This document shows, piece by piece, positions 45,609 through 56,981 of a stretch of 64,000 nucleotides of DNA (within the stretch, counting starts at the first letter, position 1; each line of letters opens with the position of its first letter). The stretch is from positions 124,001-188,000 of the forward strand of contig NZ_BJYY01000015.1 in the NCBI RefSeq assembly GCF_007991755.1, written 5' to 3'. The position numbers and the translations under genes were made by a program. The DNA is from Cellulomonas aerilata (GTDB lineage: Bacteria > Actinomycetota > Actinomycetes > Actinomycetales > Cellulomonadaceae). A model generated the notes under the pieces. The model searched no databases and was not told where the DNA came from. It was given only the letters and a program-made list of their open reading frames with translations.

Positions 45609-46417
45609 TGCGCGGGACGAGTCGCGGGTCGCTGCAGGGCGTCGCGGACCGGTTCGAGCCGGTGCTGGTGGCAGCCGGCACGGACGCCGCCGGGCTGGGG
45701 GAGGAGATGTTCTCCTTCGTCGACGCGCTCGAGAGCTCCGGCTCGCTGCGGCGCACGCTGACGGACCCGTCCCTCCCGGGCGAGGCGAAGGCCGGTCTGG
45801 TGCGCAGCCTCTTGCGGGGGGCGCGTGGGCCCGTGGCCGACGTCGTCGCGGACCTCGTCTCGCAGCGCTGGTCGTCCGAGCACGACCTCACCGAGGGCAT
45901 CGAGGAGCTTGGCCTCTGGGCGCTGCTCGCGTCGGCGGACGCCGCCGGCGAGCTCGAGCGCGTCGAGGAGGAGCTCTTCCAGCTCACCCGCGCCCTGGTC
46001 AGCGAGCGGGCCGTGCGTCAGGCCCTCGCGGACACCACCGCGTCGTCGGAGCGGCGGGCCGCCCTCGTCGACCAGATCCTGGGCGCCGGTGCGGCCGACG
46101 GGACGCGCCGCGTGGCCCGCCGGGCCGCGGTGTCCGACCGTCGCCGCTTCGTCGAGACGCTGACCCACGTCGGCGACCTCGCCGCGGCGCGTCGTCGTCG
46201 CCTGGTGGCGTCGGTGACCTCGCGCACCGAGCTGACCCCCGCTCAGCGCGACCGCCTCGCGTCGATCCTGGAGGGGGCGTACGGCACGCAGGTCCAGGTC
46301 AACGTGTCCGTGGACCCGGCGGTGCTCGGCGGTCTGCGGGTGCAGGTGGGCGCCGACGTCGTGGACGCGACCGTGCTGTCCCGGCTGGACGACGCCCGCC
46401 GTCGTCTCGCCGGCTAG
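45608..46417 (+). CDS. atpH: ATP synthase F1 subunit delta
   Basis: The 269-residue protein is longer than the 177 of E. coli but near the actinobacterial size. Its N-terminal helical domain binds the top of the alpha subunits, and the C-terminal part joins subunit b. The OSCP/delta signature appears at the end (SVTSRTELTPAQRDRLASIL, then QVQVNVSVDPAVLGGLRVQVG). ATG 45608 overlaps the atpF stop by one base; GTG 45605 is possible. Confidence 0.95.
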
Positions 46418-46563
46418 ACCAGCCGGTCACGGCCCTCCCGGCCGGTGGACGACCGGCCGGCGACCCTCCGGGCCGCCCGCGGTCGGCCGCACCCAGCACC
46501 GCACCGCATCATTGGACGTGAACGACCGCACACCGAACGTGCAGTCACGACAGGAGACAAGCA

Positions 46564-48189
46564 ATGGCTGAGCTGACGATCCGCTCCGAGGACATCAGGG
46601 CCGCCCTCGACAGCTTCGTGAGGTCCTACGAGCCCAAGGGCGCGGTGACCGAGGAGATCGGTCGCGTCGTCCTGGCGGGCGACGGCATCGCGCAGGTCGA
46701 GGGCCTCCCGGGCGCGATGGCCAACGAGCTGCTGCGCTTCGAGGACGGCACGCTCGGCCTGGCGCTGAGCCTGGACGTGCGCACGATCGGTGTCGTGGTG
46801 CTCGGCGAGTTCACCGGCATCGAGGAGGGCCAGGAGGTCCGCCGGACCGGCGAGGTGCTGTCCGTCCCGGTCGGCGACGGCTACCTGGGCCGCGTCGTGG
46901 ACCCGCTGGGCGAGCCGATCGACGGCCTCGGCGAGGTCGCCACGTCAGGACGTCGTGCCCTGGAGCTCCAGGCCCCCGGCGTCATGATGCGCAAGAGCGT
47001 GCACGAGCCGCTGCAGACCGGCCTGAAGGCCATCGACGCGATGATCCCGATCGGTCGCGGCCAGCGCCAGCTCCTGATCGGTGACCGCCAGACCGGCAAG
47101 ACGGCGATCGTGATCGACACGATCATCAACCAGAAGGCGAACTGGGAGTCCGGCGACCCCAACAAGCAGGTCCGCTGCATCTACGTCGCGATCGGTCAGA
47201 AGGGCTCGACCATCGCCGCCGTCCGCAGCGCCCTGGAGAGCGCGGGCGCTCTGGAGTACACGACGATCGTCGCGGCCCCCGCCTCGGACCCGGCCGGGTT
47301 CAAGTACCTCGCGCCGTACACCGGCTCGGCCATCGGCCAGCAGTGGATGTACGAGGGCAAGCACGTCCTGATCGTCTTCGACGACCTGTCGAAGCAGGCC
47401 GAGGCCTACCGCGCCGTGTCGCTGCTGCTGCGGCGTCCGCCGGGCCGTGAGGCCTACCCGGGTGACGTCTTCTACCTGCACTCCCGCCTGCTCGAGCGCT
47501 GTGCGAAGCTCTCTGACGAGCTGGGCGGCGGCTCGATGACCGGCCTGCCGATGATCGAGACCAAGGCCAACGACGTCTCGGCCTACATCCCGACCAACGT
47601 CATCTCCATCACCGACGGGCAGATCTTCCTGCAGTCGGACCTGTTCAACGCGAACCAGCGTCCCGCGGTCGACGTCGGCATCTCGGTGTCCCGCGTCGGT
47701 GGCTCGGCGCAGGTCAAGGCGATGAAGGCGGTCTCCGGCACGCTGAAGCTCGACCTGGCGCAGTTCCGGTCGCTCGAGGCGTTCGCGATGTTCGCCTCCG
47801 ACCTGGACCCGGCCTCGCGTGCCCAGCTGACCCGGGGCGCCCGCCTGATGGAGCTGCTCAAGCAGCCGCAGTACACGCCGTACCCGGTCGAGGACCAGGT
47901 CGCGTCCATCTGGGCCGGCACGAAGGGCAAGCTGGACGACGTCCCGCTGGAGGACGTGAGCCGGTTCGAGCGCGAGCTGCTGGACCACCTGCGCCGCCAC
48001 ACCGAGGTCCTGACGACGATCGCCTCCTCCGGCAAGCTGGAGAAGGAGACCGAGCAGGCCCTGGAGGCGGCGGTCGAGCAGTTCCGTCGCGGCTTCCTGG
48101 TGGGCGACGGCTCGCCGCTCATCGGCGGGACCGACGCGGAGGCCGTCCCGGTCGAGCAGGAGCAGATCGTCCGGCAGAAGCGAGGCTGA
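46564..48189 (+). CDS. atpA: ATP synthase F1 subunit alpha
   Basis: The 541-residue protein is a non-catalytic nucleotide-binding subunit of the F1 hexamer. Walker A is [10 protein letters not shown] (about residue 176). [15 protein letters not shown] and [14 protein letters not shown] are in the beta barrel, and the conserved [17 protein letters not shown] lies at about 371. AGGAGAC stands before the ATG. A 146-base gap with GGCCGG inverted repeats separates it from atpH. Confidence 0.98.
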   Translation: MAELTIRSEDIRAALDSFVRSYEPKGAVTEEIGRVVLAGDGIAQVEGLPGAMANELLRFEDGTLGLALSLDVRTIGVVVLGEFTGIEEGQEVRRTGEVLSVPVGDGYLGRVVDPLGEPIDGLGEVATSGRRALELQAPGVMMRKSVHEPLQTGLKAIDAMIPIGRGQRQLLIGDRQTGKTAIVIDTIINQKANWESGDPNKQVRCIYVAIGQKGSTIAAVRSALESAGALEYTTIVAAPASDPAGFKYLAPYTGSAIGQQWMYEGKHVLIVFDDLSKQAEAYRAVSLLLRRPPGREAYPGDVFYLHSRLLERCAKLSDELGGGSMTGLPMIETKANDVSAYIPTNVISITDGQIFLQSDLFNANQRPAVDVGISVSRVGGSAQVKAMKAVSGTLKLDLAQFRSLEAFAMFASDLDPASRAQLTRGARLMELLKQPQYTPYPVEDQVASIWAGTKGKLDDVPLEDVSRFERELLDHLRRHTEVLTTIASSGKLEKETEQALEAAVEQFRRGFLVGDGSPLIGGTDAEAVPVEQEQIVRQKRG

Positions 48190-48192
48190 CGC

Positions 48193-49086
48193 GTGGCGGT
48201 CTCCCAGCGCGTCTACCGGCAGCGGATCCGGTCGACCCAGTCGCTCAAGAAGATCTTCCGCGCGATGGAGCTCATCGCGGCGTCGCGCATCGCGAAGGCA
48301 CGCGGGCGGGTGACGGCGGCGACGCCGTACACCGCTGCGCTGACCCGCGCGGTGTCGGCCGTGGCCACGCACTCGGACGTGTCGCACCCGCTCACCACCG
48401 AGCGGACCGACACGAACCGGGTCGCGGTCCTGGTGGCGACCGCCGACCGCGGCATGGCCGGCGCCTACTCGGCCGGTGTGCTGCGGGCGGGGGAGCGGCT
48501 GATCGAGGACCTGCGCGCCGAGGGCAAGGACGTCGTCCTGTACGCGGTCGGCCGCCGGGCCGTGTCGTACTACGCGTTCCGTGGCCGGGAGGTCGCGGGC
48601 AGCTGGACCGGCGGCTCGGACGCGCCGACCTACGAGGTCGCGACCGAGATCGCCGACACGCTGCTGGACGCCTTCGGGGCCCCGGTCGAGGCCGGTGGCG
48701 TCGCCGAGCTGCACGTGGTCTACACGCAGTTCGTCAGCATGGTCAGCCAGGTGCCGCGGGTCATCCGGATGCTGCCGCTCGAGGTCGTCGAGGGCGTGGC
48801 ACCCGCCGAGGGCACCCGGGCGCAGCCGCTGTACGAGTTCGAGCCGTCCCCCGAGGCCGTCCTGGACGCGATGCTCCCGCAGTACATCCGCAGCCGGATC
48901 TACACCTGCCTGCTGCAGGCGGCGGCCTCCGAGCTCGCCGCCCGCCAGCGCGCCATGCAGACGGCGACCGACAACGCCGAGGAGCTGATCCGCACCTACA
49001 CGCGGCAGGCCAACCAGGCGCGCCAGGCCGAGATCACCCAGGAGATCAGCGAGATCGTCTCCGGCGCCGACGCGCTGGCCTCCTGA
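48193..49086 (+). CDS. atpG: ATP synthase F1 subunit gamma
   Basis: The 297-residue central shaft has the N-terminal helix [24 protein letters not shown] (by position about 48222-48290), the middle Rossmann-like domain ([16 protein letters not shown]) and a C-terminal coiled coil ending [20 protein letters not shown] 48193 starts three bases after atpA. Confidence 0.97.
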   Translation: MAVSQRVYRQRIRSTQSLKKIFRAMELIAASRIAKARGRVTAATPYTAALTRAVSAVATHSDVSHPLTTERTDTNRVAVLVATADRGMAGAYSAGVLRAGERLIEDLRAEGKDVVLYAVGRRAVSYYAFRGREVAGSWTGGSDAPTYEVATEIADTLLDAFGAPVEAGGVAELHVVYTQFVSMVSQVPRVIRMLPLEVVEGVAPAEGTRAQPLYEFEPSPEAVLDAMLPQYIRSRIYTCLLQAAASELAARQRAMQTATDNAEELIRTYTRQANQARQAEITQEISEIVSGADALAS

Positions 49087-49162
49087 CACCGCTGCGCAGC
49101 CGCGACGGGGCCACCCCGCAGCAGCCACCTCAGCTTTTTCCGCACACACCGACGGGGCCTGA

Positions 49163-50668
<1,506 letters not shown>

Positions 50669-50727
50669 GGCCCGGCGCCCGCGCCCGTCCCTGATCGACC
50701 GCACCGCAACGCACGCAAGGAGCACCC

Positions 50728-51033
50728 GTGGCACACCTGGATGTCGACGTCGTCGCCGCCGACCGCACGATCTGGTCGGGCGAGGCGCGCATGGTCAGCG
50801 CCCCCTCCGTCGAGGGCGACGTCGGCATCCTGCCCGGCCACACGCCGATGCTGGCGGTGCTGCGGCCCGGGACGGTGCGCATCACCCCGGCGTCCGGCGG
50901 CGAGGTGGTCCGTGCGACCGTCGAGGCCGGGTTCCTCTCCGTCGACGGCGACCGCGTCACGGTCGTGACGGACTCGGCGCCGACCGGTGACCGGGCCGCC
51001 ACGCCGGCCGGCACCGGACCCGCCGGGCACTGA
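50728..51033 (+). CDS. atpC: ATP synthase F1 subunit epsilon, short form
   Basis: The 101-residue protein contains the N-terminal beta-sandwich only (VEGDVGILPGHTPMLAVLRPG at about 29-48, then GGEVVRATVEAGFLSVDGDRVTV). The two C-terminal helices that inhibit ATP hydrolysis in E. coli are missing; residues 85-101 are Thr/Pro/Gly-rich. It still joins gamma to the c-ring. The inhibition function is probably done otherwise. GTG 50728 follows AAGGAGC. Confidence 0.95.
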   Translation: MAHLDVDVVAADRTIWSGEARMVSAPSVEGDVGILPGHTPMLAVLRPGTVRITPASGGEVVRATVEAGFLSVDGDRVTVVTDSAPTGDRAATPAGTGPAGH

Positions 51034-51061
51034 CGCACGCGGCACGGGGGCAGGGCCTGGG

Positions 51062-51484
51062 GTGAGCGGGACCGTGGTCGCCGCCGCGCTCGGCGCGGTC
51101 GTGGCTGTGTTCGTCGTCGTCGTGCTGCTCGGGGCGTCCCGGCTGCGGACGCTGTCCGGGCGGGTCGGGTCCTTCCTGTGCTCGGGCCGCCGCGCCCAGC
51201 CCGGTGCCCCGTGGAACGCCGGGATCGCGCACTACGGGGCGGGGCGGATCGACTGGTGGCGCTCGTGGTCGCTCGCGCCCCGGCCGGCCCGCAGCTGGCG
51301 GCGCGAGGACATCGAGGTCGTCAGCCGGGCGCCCGTGGCCGGGTCGACGGACCCGGACCTGGTGCTCGTGCGGTGCCGTCACCGGGGCACGGACTACGAG
51401 GTGACGATGTCCCGCGACGCCCTGGCAGGCCTGACGGCCTGGCTCGAGGCCGCCCCGCCGACCGACTTCTCCCGGGTCATCTGA
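51062..51484 (+). CDS. DUF2550 membrane protein
   Basis: The 140-residue protein has one N-terminal helix ([20 protein letters not shown]) and a cytoplasmic beta-rich domain with [21 protein letters not shown] (split at about residue 65) and RRGTDYEV-like strands. DUF2550 proteins are regularly found after atpC in actinobacteria, but the function is unknown. GTG 51062 has no strong ribosome-binding site and starts 28 bases after atpC. Confidence 0.88.
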   Translation: MSGTVVAAALGAVVAVFVVVVLLGASRLRTLSGRVGSFLCSGRRAQPGAPWNAGIAHYGAGRIDWWRSWSLAPRPARSWRREDIEVVSRAPVAGSTDPDLVLVRCRHRGTDYEVTMSRDALAGLTAWLEAAPPTDFSRVI

Positions 51485-51581
51485 CCCGACCCCCGGTCCG
51501 CCGGTCGCCCCCGTGCCCGCGGCCTCCCAGTCCCGACCCGTCGCCGTCGTGCGTGCCACGACGTGGAAGGACCCCCCGCCC

Positions 51582-52277
51582 GTGCGCCTCGTGATCGCCC
51601 GCTGCTCGGCCGACTACTCCGGGCGGCTCAACGCGCACCTGCCGCTGGCGACCCGGCTGGTGCTCGTCAAGGCCGACGGCAGCGTCCTGCTGCACTCAGA
51701 CGGCGGGTCCTACAAGCCGCTGAACTGGATGAGCCCGCCGTGCACGCTCGCGGTCACCGAGCCGGACGACGAGGCGCGCGGCCGCGGCGTCGAGGAGGTC
51801 TGGTCCGTCCAGCACGCCAAGAGCGACGACCGTCTCGTCATCGAGCTGCACGAGGTGCTGCACGACAGCGCGCACGAGCTCGGCGTGGACCCCGGGCTCG
51901 TCAAGGACGGCGTCGAGGCGCACCTGCAGGTCATGCTGGCGGCGCAGATCGAGCTGCTGGGGACGGGGCACTCGCTCGTGCGGCGGGAGTTCCCGACGGC
52001 CATCGGCCCGGTGGACATCCTGGCGCGGGACGCGTCCGGCGGGACCGTCGCCGTGGAGATCAAGCGGCGGGGGGACATCGACGGCGTCGAGCAGCTGACC
52101 CGGTACCTCGAGCTGCTCAACCGCGACCCGCACCTGGCGCCCGTGCGCGGCATCTTCGCCGCCCAGGAGATCAAGCCGCAGGCCCGGGTGCTCGCCCAGG
52201 ACCGCGGGATCGCGTGCCTCGTCCTGGACTACGACGCAATGCGCGGCCACGACGACGTGGGCTCCCGCCTGTTCTGA
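51582..52277 (+). CDS. nucS: Mismatch-specific endonuclease NucS (EndoMS)
   Basis: The 231-residue nuclease starts [21 protein letters not shown], typical of actinobacterial NucS. Its catalytic core has GPVDILARD (metal Asp, about residue 147), VAVEIKRRG (the E-x-K pair, about 158) and [12 protein letters not shown] (about 170). It cuts both strands at G-T and similar mismatches, replacing MutS/MutL in actinobacteria. GGAAGGA stands 11 bases before GTG 51582. The C-terminus ([10 protein letters not shown]) may include the beta-clamp-binding end, as in homologues. Confidence 0.95.
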   Translation: MRLVIARCSADYSGRLNAHLPLATRLVLVKADGSVLLHSDGGSYKPLNWMSPPCTLAVTEPDDEARGRGVEEVWSVQHAKSDDRLVIELHEVLHDSAHELGVDPGLVKDGVEAHLQVMLAAQIELLGTGHSLVRREFPTAIGPVDILARDASGGTVAVEIKRRGDIDGVEQLTRYLELLNRDPHLAPVRGIFAAQEIKPQARVLAQDRGIACLVLDYDAMRGHDDVGSRLF

Positions 52278-52366
52278 GGCGGTCCAGCCGGCGGCACGGT
52301 CGGGCGGGGAGCGGCGCGGCACCGACCGTGCCCGGGCGACGTCCGCCCAGCGGCCATGATGGGCGC

Positions 52367-53623
52367 ATGACCACCCCCCCGACCCCCTCGGTCTCCCCGG
52401 CCACCCTCGTCCTGCGTGGGCGCGTGGTGACGCCCGACGGCGTGCTGCCCGACGGCGCGGTCGTCGTCGAGGGTGACCGGCTGACCTGGGTCGGGCCGGT
52501 CGAGACGGCCACGGCTCCGCCGGCTCTGGCGGCGGCGGTCCGCGCGGCGCCCGTCCCGCCGCCGGGCACGACCCTGCTGCCGGGGCTGGTGGACCTGCAC
52601 AACCACGGCGGAGGCGGCGCGTCGTTCCCCGACGCGGCCACGGCCGACGACGCCCGCCGTGCGATCGCCGAGCACCTGGCGCACGGGACCACCTCCTTGG
52701 TCGCCTCCCTGGTCACCGCCGACCGCGACACCCTGCTGTCCCGGACCGCGGTGCTCGCGGGCCTCGCCGACGCCGGTGAGCTGGCCGGCATCCACCTGGA
52801 GGGCCCGTTCCTGTCGCCGGCCCGCTGCGGGGCGCAGAACCCGGGCGACATGCTCGCCGGCGACCCGGACCTCGTCCGCGCCGTCGCGGACGCGGCCCGC
52901 GGGCACCTGGTCACGATGACCGTCGCCCCGGAGATCGCCGGTGTCGCGGGCGCGGGCGGCGTGATCGAGGCCCTCGCGGCAGCGGGTGCGGTCCCGTCGA
53001 TCGGTCACACCGACGCGTCCGCGCCCGTGGTGGACGACGCCGTCCGCGTCGCCCGCGCGGCGCTGGCCCGTCCGGGCGCCCGGTCCGCCCGACCGACCGC
53101 CACCCACCTGTTCAACGGCATGCGGCCGCTGCACCACCGTGACCCGGGGCCGGTCGCGGCGTGCCTGGCCGCCGCGGCGCGCGGGGAGCTCGTCGTGGAG
53201 CTGATCGCCGACGGCACGCACCTGGACGGCGGGACCGTCGCCGCGGTGTTCGACCTCGTCGGCCCGGACGCGATCGCCCTGGTTACCGACGCGATGGCCG
53301 CCGCCGGCATGCCGGACGGCACCTACGACCTCGGGCCCATGCGGGTGCGGGTCGCGGCCGGCGTCGCCCGGCTCGCCGACGGCGACGCGATCGCCGGGGG
53401 GACCGGGCACCTGCTCGACGTCGTGGCGTCCGCGGTCCGTGCCGGCGTGCCGCTCGCGGCGGCGGTGCGCGCGGCGAGCCGGACGCCCGCACGGGTGCTC
53501 GGCCGGCCGGACCTCGGTGCCCTGGAGGCCGGGCGCCGCGCCGACGTCGTCGTCACCGACGGCGCCCTGGCCCCGCTCGGGGTCTTGCGCGCCGGGGAGT
53601 GGGTGGTCCCGCTCAGCGCCTGA
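52367..53623 (+). CDS. nagA: N-acetylglucosamine-6-phosphate deacetylase
   Basis: The 418-residue amidohydrolase removes acetate from GlcNAc-6-phosphate, feeding glucosamine-6-phosphate to glycolysis or wall synthesis. Metal and substrate motifs are in order: LPGLVDLHNHGGGGASF (about 66), GIHLEGPFLSPARCGA (about 145), SIGHTDASA, HLFNGMRPLHHRDPG, DGTHLD and VTDAMAAAG with the catalytic Asp near 307. CATGAT ends exactly six bases before the ATG, so the message seems leaderless. No nagB or transporter is adjacent. Its end overlaps the convergent epimerase gene by 11 bases. Confidence 0.95.
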   Translation: MTTPPTPSVSPATLVLRGRVVTPDGVLPDGAVVVEGDRLTWVGPVETATAPPALAAAVRAAPVPPPGTTLLPGLVDLHNHGGGGASFPDAATADDARRAIAEHLAHGTTSLVASLVTADRDTLLSRTAVLAGLADAGELAGIHLEGPFLSPARCGAQNPGDMLAGDPDLVRAVADAARGHLVTMTVAPEIAGVAGAGGVIEALAAAGAVPSIGHTDASAPVVDDAVRVARAALARPGARSARPTATHLFNGMRPLHHRDPGPVAACLAAAARGELVVELIADGTHLDGGTVAAVFDLVGPDAIALVTDAMAAAGMPDGTYDLGPMRVRVAAGVARLADGDAIAGGTGHLLDVVASAVRAGVPLAAAVRAASRTPARVLGRPDLGALEAGRRADVVVTDGALAPLGVLRAGEWVVPLSA

Positions 53624-54905
53624 CGGCCCGCAGACCGTCCCGCACGGCGACCGCCAGGCCGGGCGACAGCGGGAGGGCCGGCAGCAGCGCCGCCTGGAAG
53701 GCGTGGTAGAGGTCCGGCTTGCCGGCCCACACCGTCGCGGTGGGGCTGTTCGACGGGTCGAGCTCGTGGTGCCAGGAGCCGTTCACGTGGTCCAGGAGGT
53801 GCTCGGCCGCGTAGTCCCACCAGCGCTCGTAGTCCTCGGCGTAGCCGTGGTCCCCGGTCGCCTGGTGCAGCGCGGCCGCGGCACCGATGGCCTCGGCGGT
53901 GACCCAGTGCATGCGGGTGCGCACCACCGGGGTGCCGTCCCAGTCGGTCGTGTAGACGAAGCCGGGCTCGCCGTCGGCGGCCCAGCCGTCCCGCACCGCG
54001 CGGTCGTACAGCGCCGCCGCGGCAGCGACGAGGTCAGGGTCGCCCGGCGCGGCGTCCGTCCCGGTGCCGCCGCCCGCGGTCGTGCCCGCTGTCGCGTCGG
54101 GAGCCGCACCGGCGAGCGTCGCATCGACCTGCAGCAGCAGGCGCGACCACTCCAGCCCGTGCCCCGGCGTCGCGCCGTAGGGCTTGAACTGGTCGTCGGG
54201 GCGGTCGCGGTTCAGCTCGGGCTGCGGCGCCCAGGCGGCGTCGAAGTGCTCCGGGATCCGCCAGTCGCCGTCGCGCGCCCACCGCACGACCCGCCCGGCG
54301 ATGGTGGCCGCGCGGTGCGCCCACCGCGGGTCCCCGGTGGCGTCGGTGGCCGCGAGCAGCGCCTCGACGGAGTGCATGTTGGCGTTGACCCCGCGGTAGG
54401 GGTCCTTGCGGGTCCAGGCGCCGTCCCACTCGTCGGCGTGCATCCCGGCGTCGGGCTCCCAGAACCGCTCGGACAGCACGGCCAGCGCGTCGGCCAGCAG
54501 CTCGGGCGCGCCGTCGAGCGCGGCCACCGTCCCGGTCGAGGCCGCCAGCACGACGAAGGCGTGCGCGTACGCGCTCTTCGTCGTGTCCGGCGTGCCGTCG
54601 GGGCCCACGGAGGCGTACCAGCCGCCGTGGTCGTCGTCGTGCAGGCGGGTGCGCAGGGCGGTGATCGCCCGCTGGGCCGGCGGCCTCGTGCCCGGCACGC
54701 CGAGCAGGGCCCCGAGCGCGAAGACGTGGGCGCTGCGCCCGGTGAGCCAGGTGAAGACGGGCTGGGAGGCGTCCACCGACCCGTCGTCGGCGAGCCACCG
54801 CCCGCCGGACTCGTCCGGCACGGTGCCGCGTCCGAACTCGAGGAGCCCGCGCGCGTGCGCCTCCAGCCAGTGCAGGTGGGTGGGGCGGTCGGTCCAGGGG
54901 ATCAC
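53613..54905 (-). CDS. AGE-family sugar epimerase/isomerase
   Basis: The 430-residue protein folds as an alpha6/alpha6 barrel. Family residues include [26 protein letters not shown] (about 150), [13 protein letters not shown] (about 242, with a catalytic His) and [10 protein letters not shown] (about 382). The family covers N-acylglucosamine 2-epimerase, mannose isomerase and sulfoquinovose isomerase; bacterial forms of this length are mostly aldose-ketose isomerases acting on mannose. GTG 54905 follows GGAAGGCAC. An insert [24 protein letters not shown] (by position about 54045-54120) is disordered. It is divergent from the beta-glucosidase, hinting at shared sugar control. Confidence 0.85.
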   Translation of the reverse strand: MIPWTDRPTHLHWLEAHARGLLEFGRGTVPDESGGRWLADDGSVDASQPVFTWLTGRSAHVFALGALLGVPGTRPPAQRAITALRTRLHDDDHGGWYASVGPDGTPDTTKSAYAHAFVVLAASTGTVAALDGAPELLADALAVLSERFWEPDAGMHADEWDGAWTRKDPYRGVNANMHSVEALLAATDATGDPRWAHRAATIAGRVVRWARDGDWRIPEHFDAAWAPQPELNRDRPDDQFKPYGATPGHGLEWSRLLLQVDATLAGAAPDATAGTTAGGGTGTDAAPGDPDLVAAAAALYDRAVRDGWAADGEPGFVYTTDWDGTPVVRTRMHWVTAEAIGAAAALHQATGDHGYAEDYERWWDYAAEHLLDHVNGSWHHELDPSNSPTATVWAGKPDLYHAFQAALLPALPLSPGLAVAVRDGLRAVRR

Positions 54906-55052
54906 GCCGGTGCCTTCCGTCGTCGGGCGGCCGGCAGGCGGGCGCCTCGTCCGGTCCCCGGGAGGCTCGGCAGGCGCCGCAGCCGGTGTGTCGGCCCACC
55001 GTAGCGAGCGGGTGTCGGCGCGCGCACCGGACCGGCGTCCGGGGTCGGGCCC

Positions 55053-55058
55053 TACGGT
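55053..55058 (+). promoter_or_regulatory. Candidate -10 box for the beta-glucosidase
   Basis: TACGGT lies in the divergent interval, about 65 bases before the ATG at 55126. It is the same hexamer used before the SDR gene. No LacI-type operator (such as TGGGAGCGCTCCCA) is seen nearby. Confidence 0.35.
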
Positions 55059-55125
55059 GGGACCGGTCCGGGGGCCCCCGCCGCCCGGACCCTCCGTTCC
55101 CGCCGACGCGAAGGATCCCGTACCG

Positions 55126-56559
55126 ATGAGCAGCCCCCGCACGTTCCCCGCCGACTTCCTGTGGGGGTCGGCCACGGCGTCCTACCAGATCGAGGGAGGT
55201 GCGACCGAGGGCGGCCGCGGGCCGTCGATCTGGGACACGTTCAGCCACACACCGGGCAGGACCCTCAACGGCGACACCGGCGACGTCGCCGCGGACCACT
55301 ACCACCGCGTCCGCGAGGACGTCGCGATGATGAAGGACCTGGGCCTGCAGGCGTACCGGTTCTCGATCTCGTGGTCGCGCGTGCAGCCGGGCGGCTCGGG
55401 CGAGTTCAACCCGGAGGGCATCGCCTTCTACTCGGGTCTGGTCGACGCGCTGGTCGAGGCGGGGATCGCACCGGTCGTCACGCTGTACCACTGGGACCTC
55501 CCGCAGGAGCTCGAGGACGCCGGGGGCTGGGGCAACCGCGAGACCGCGTACCGGTTCGCCGAGTACGCCGAGCGCATGGCCCGCGAGCTGGGGGACCGCA
55601 TCACCGTGTGGACCACGCTCAACGAGCCGTGGTGCTCGGCGTACCTGGGCTACGGCTCCGGCGTGCACGCGCCCGGACGGACCGAGCCGGCCACCGCACT
55701 GGCGGCCGTCCACCACCTCAACCTGGCCCACGGCCTGGCCGGACGGGCGATCCGCGGCGTGCTGGGCGACGACGCGCGGCTGTCCATCACGCTCAACCTG
55801 CACGTGATCCGCCCGGACGACCCGCAGTCGGCGGCCGACCGCGACTCGGTCCGCAGGATCGACGCGCTCGCCAACCGCGCGTTCCTCGGCCCGATCCTGG
55901 ACGGGGAGTACCCCGCCGACCTGCTCGCGGACACCGCGCACGTGACCGACTGGGGGTTCGTCCAGGACGGCGACCTGGAGCTGACCCGCGTCCCGCTGGA
56001 CGTGCTCGGCGTCAACTACTACTCCACCGTGCGGGTGCGGCACTACGACGGCACGGGGGAGCGCGCGGAGAACGACGGTCACGGGGCGTCGTCGGCCAGC
56101 CCGTGGATCGGCGTGACCGACGTGGAGTTCGTCCAGCAGCCCGGGCCGTACACCGCGATGGGCTGGAACATCGAGCCGTCCGGGATGCTCGAGCTGCTGC
56201 AGTCCGTGCACGCGGCCTACCCGGACCAGCCGCTGATGATCACCGAGAACGGCGCCGCCTTCGACGACGAGGTCAGCCCGGACGGGCGCGTCCACGACGA
56301 GCGGCGCGTGTCCTACCTGCACGACCACATCGACGCCGTCGGCCAGGCGCGCGACGCCGGGGTGGACGTCCGCGGGTACTTCGTGTGGTCCCTCATGGAC
56401 AACTTCGAGTGGGGCTACGGCTACGACCGCCGGTTCGGCATCGTCCGGATCGACTACGGGACGCTCGAGCGGATCTGGAAGGACTCGGCGTACTGGTACC
56501 GCGAGCTGGCCACCACCGGGACCCTGCCCCCGGTGGAGCGGGCGGCACAGCTGTCCTGA
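55126..56559 (+). CDS. GH1 beta-glucosidase
   Basis: The 477-residue glycoside hydrolase splits cellobiose and other beta-glucosides. It opens [19 protein letters not shown]. The acid/base Glu is in [12 protein letters not shown] (about residue 168) and the nucleophile Glu in [12 protein letters not shown] (about 373). [21 protein letters not shown] closes the sugar pocket (split at about 430). No signal peptide, so it is intracellular and acts on imported disaccharides, fitting a cellulose-using lifestyle. The ATG at 55126 follows AAGGAT. A hairpin terminator (56573-56606) follows. Confidence 0.95.
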   Translation: MSSPRTFPADFLWGSATASYQIEGGATEGGRGPSIWDTFSHTPGRTLNGDTGDVAADHYHRVREDVAMMKDLGLQAYRFSISWSRVQPGGSGEFNPEGIAFYSGLVDALVEAGIAPVVTLYHWDLPQELEDAGGWGNRETAYRFAEYAERMARELGDRITVWTTLNEPWCSAYLGYGSGVHAPGRTEPATALAAVHHLNLAHGLAGRAIRGVLGDDARLSITLNLHVIRPDDPQSAADRDSVRRIDALANRAFLGPILDGEYPADLLADTAHVTDWGFVQDGDLELTRVPLDVLGVNYYSTVRVRHYDGTGERAENDGHGASSASPWIGVTDVEFVQQPGPYTAMGWNIEPSGMLELLQSVHAAYPDQPLMITENGAAFDDEVSPDGRVHDERRVSYLHDHIDAVGQARDAGVDVRGYFVWSLMDNFEWGYGYDRRFGIVRIDYGTLERIWKDSAYWYRELATTGTLPPVERAAQLS

Positions 56560-56572
56560 CAGCGGGCTCCCG

Positions 56573-56606
56573 CCCCCGGGCGCGCGACCCGTCGCACGCC
56601 CGGGGG
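56573..56606 (+). terminator. Hairpin after the beta-glucosidase
   Basis: CCCCCGGGCG (56573-56582) pairs with CGCCCGGGGG (56597-56606), ten perfect pairs with a 14-base loop. Its right arm runs into GGGGGAGG, the ribosome-binding site of the next gene, so the stem may also limit that start. Confidence 0.6.
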
Positions 56607-56617
56607 AGGATGACCCC

Positions 56618-56923
56618 ATGCCGAGCAGCCGGAGGTCGAGTCGCCGCCCGTGGGGTCAGGAGCACCCCGAGCTCGACGTCCAGCGGGCGACCGGGGGCCG
56701 GCGCAGCGAGTCCGGACCGGACGGCACGTGGACCGTCCAGCGGGTCGTCGGCTCGGCGAAGTCCTACCGGTGCCCCGGGTGCCAGCAGCTGGTCCCGCCG
56801 GGTACCGCCCACGTGGTGGCCTGGGCCGACGACGGCCTGTTCGGGCCCGAGTCGGCGGTGGCCGACCGCCGGCACTGGCACCACGCCTGCTGGGACGCGC
56901 GCGCCCGTCGTCGTCCCCGCTGA
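56618..56923 (+). CDS. Small putative zinc-binding protein
   Basis: The 101-residue basic protein has a likely treble-clef zinc site: CPGC at about residues 52-55 and HHACW (His and Cys) at about 88-92, spaced like CxxC...HxxC. The N- and C-termini are Arg/Ser-rich ([15 protein letters not shown] and RARRRPR), suggesting nucleic-acid contact. Such proteins are common in Micrococcales, sometimes mislabelled ATP-binding. Function unknown. The start has GGGGGAGGATGACCCC upstream. Confidence 0.72.
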   Translation: MPSSRRSSRRPWGQEHPELDVQRATGGRRSESGPDGTWTVQRVVGSAKSYRCPGCQQLVPPGTAHVVAWADDGLFGPESAVADRRHWHHACWDARARRRPR

Positions 56924-56981
56924 CGCCACACGTCGGGCCCCGCACCGCGCCATCGCCCGGTCGTCGTTAGGCTCGCGCACG

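Noticed and set aside
54906-55125. A CebR/LacI-type operator between the AGE and GH1 genes
   Set aside because: I looked for a TGGGAGCGCTCCCA-like dyad, known for cellobiose control in actinomycetes, and found none.
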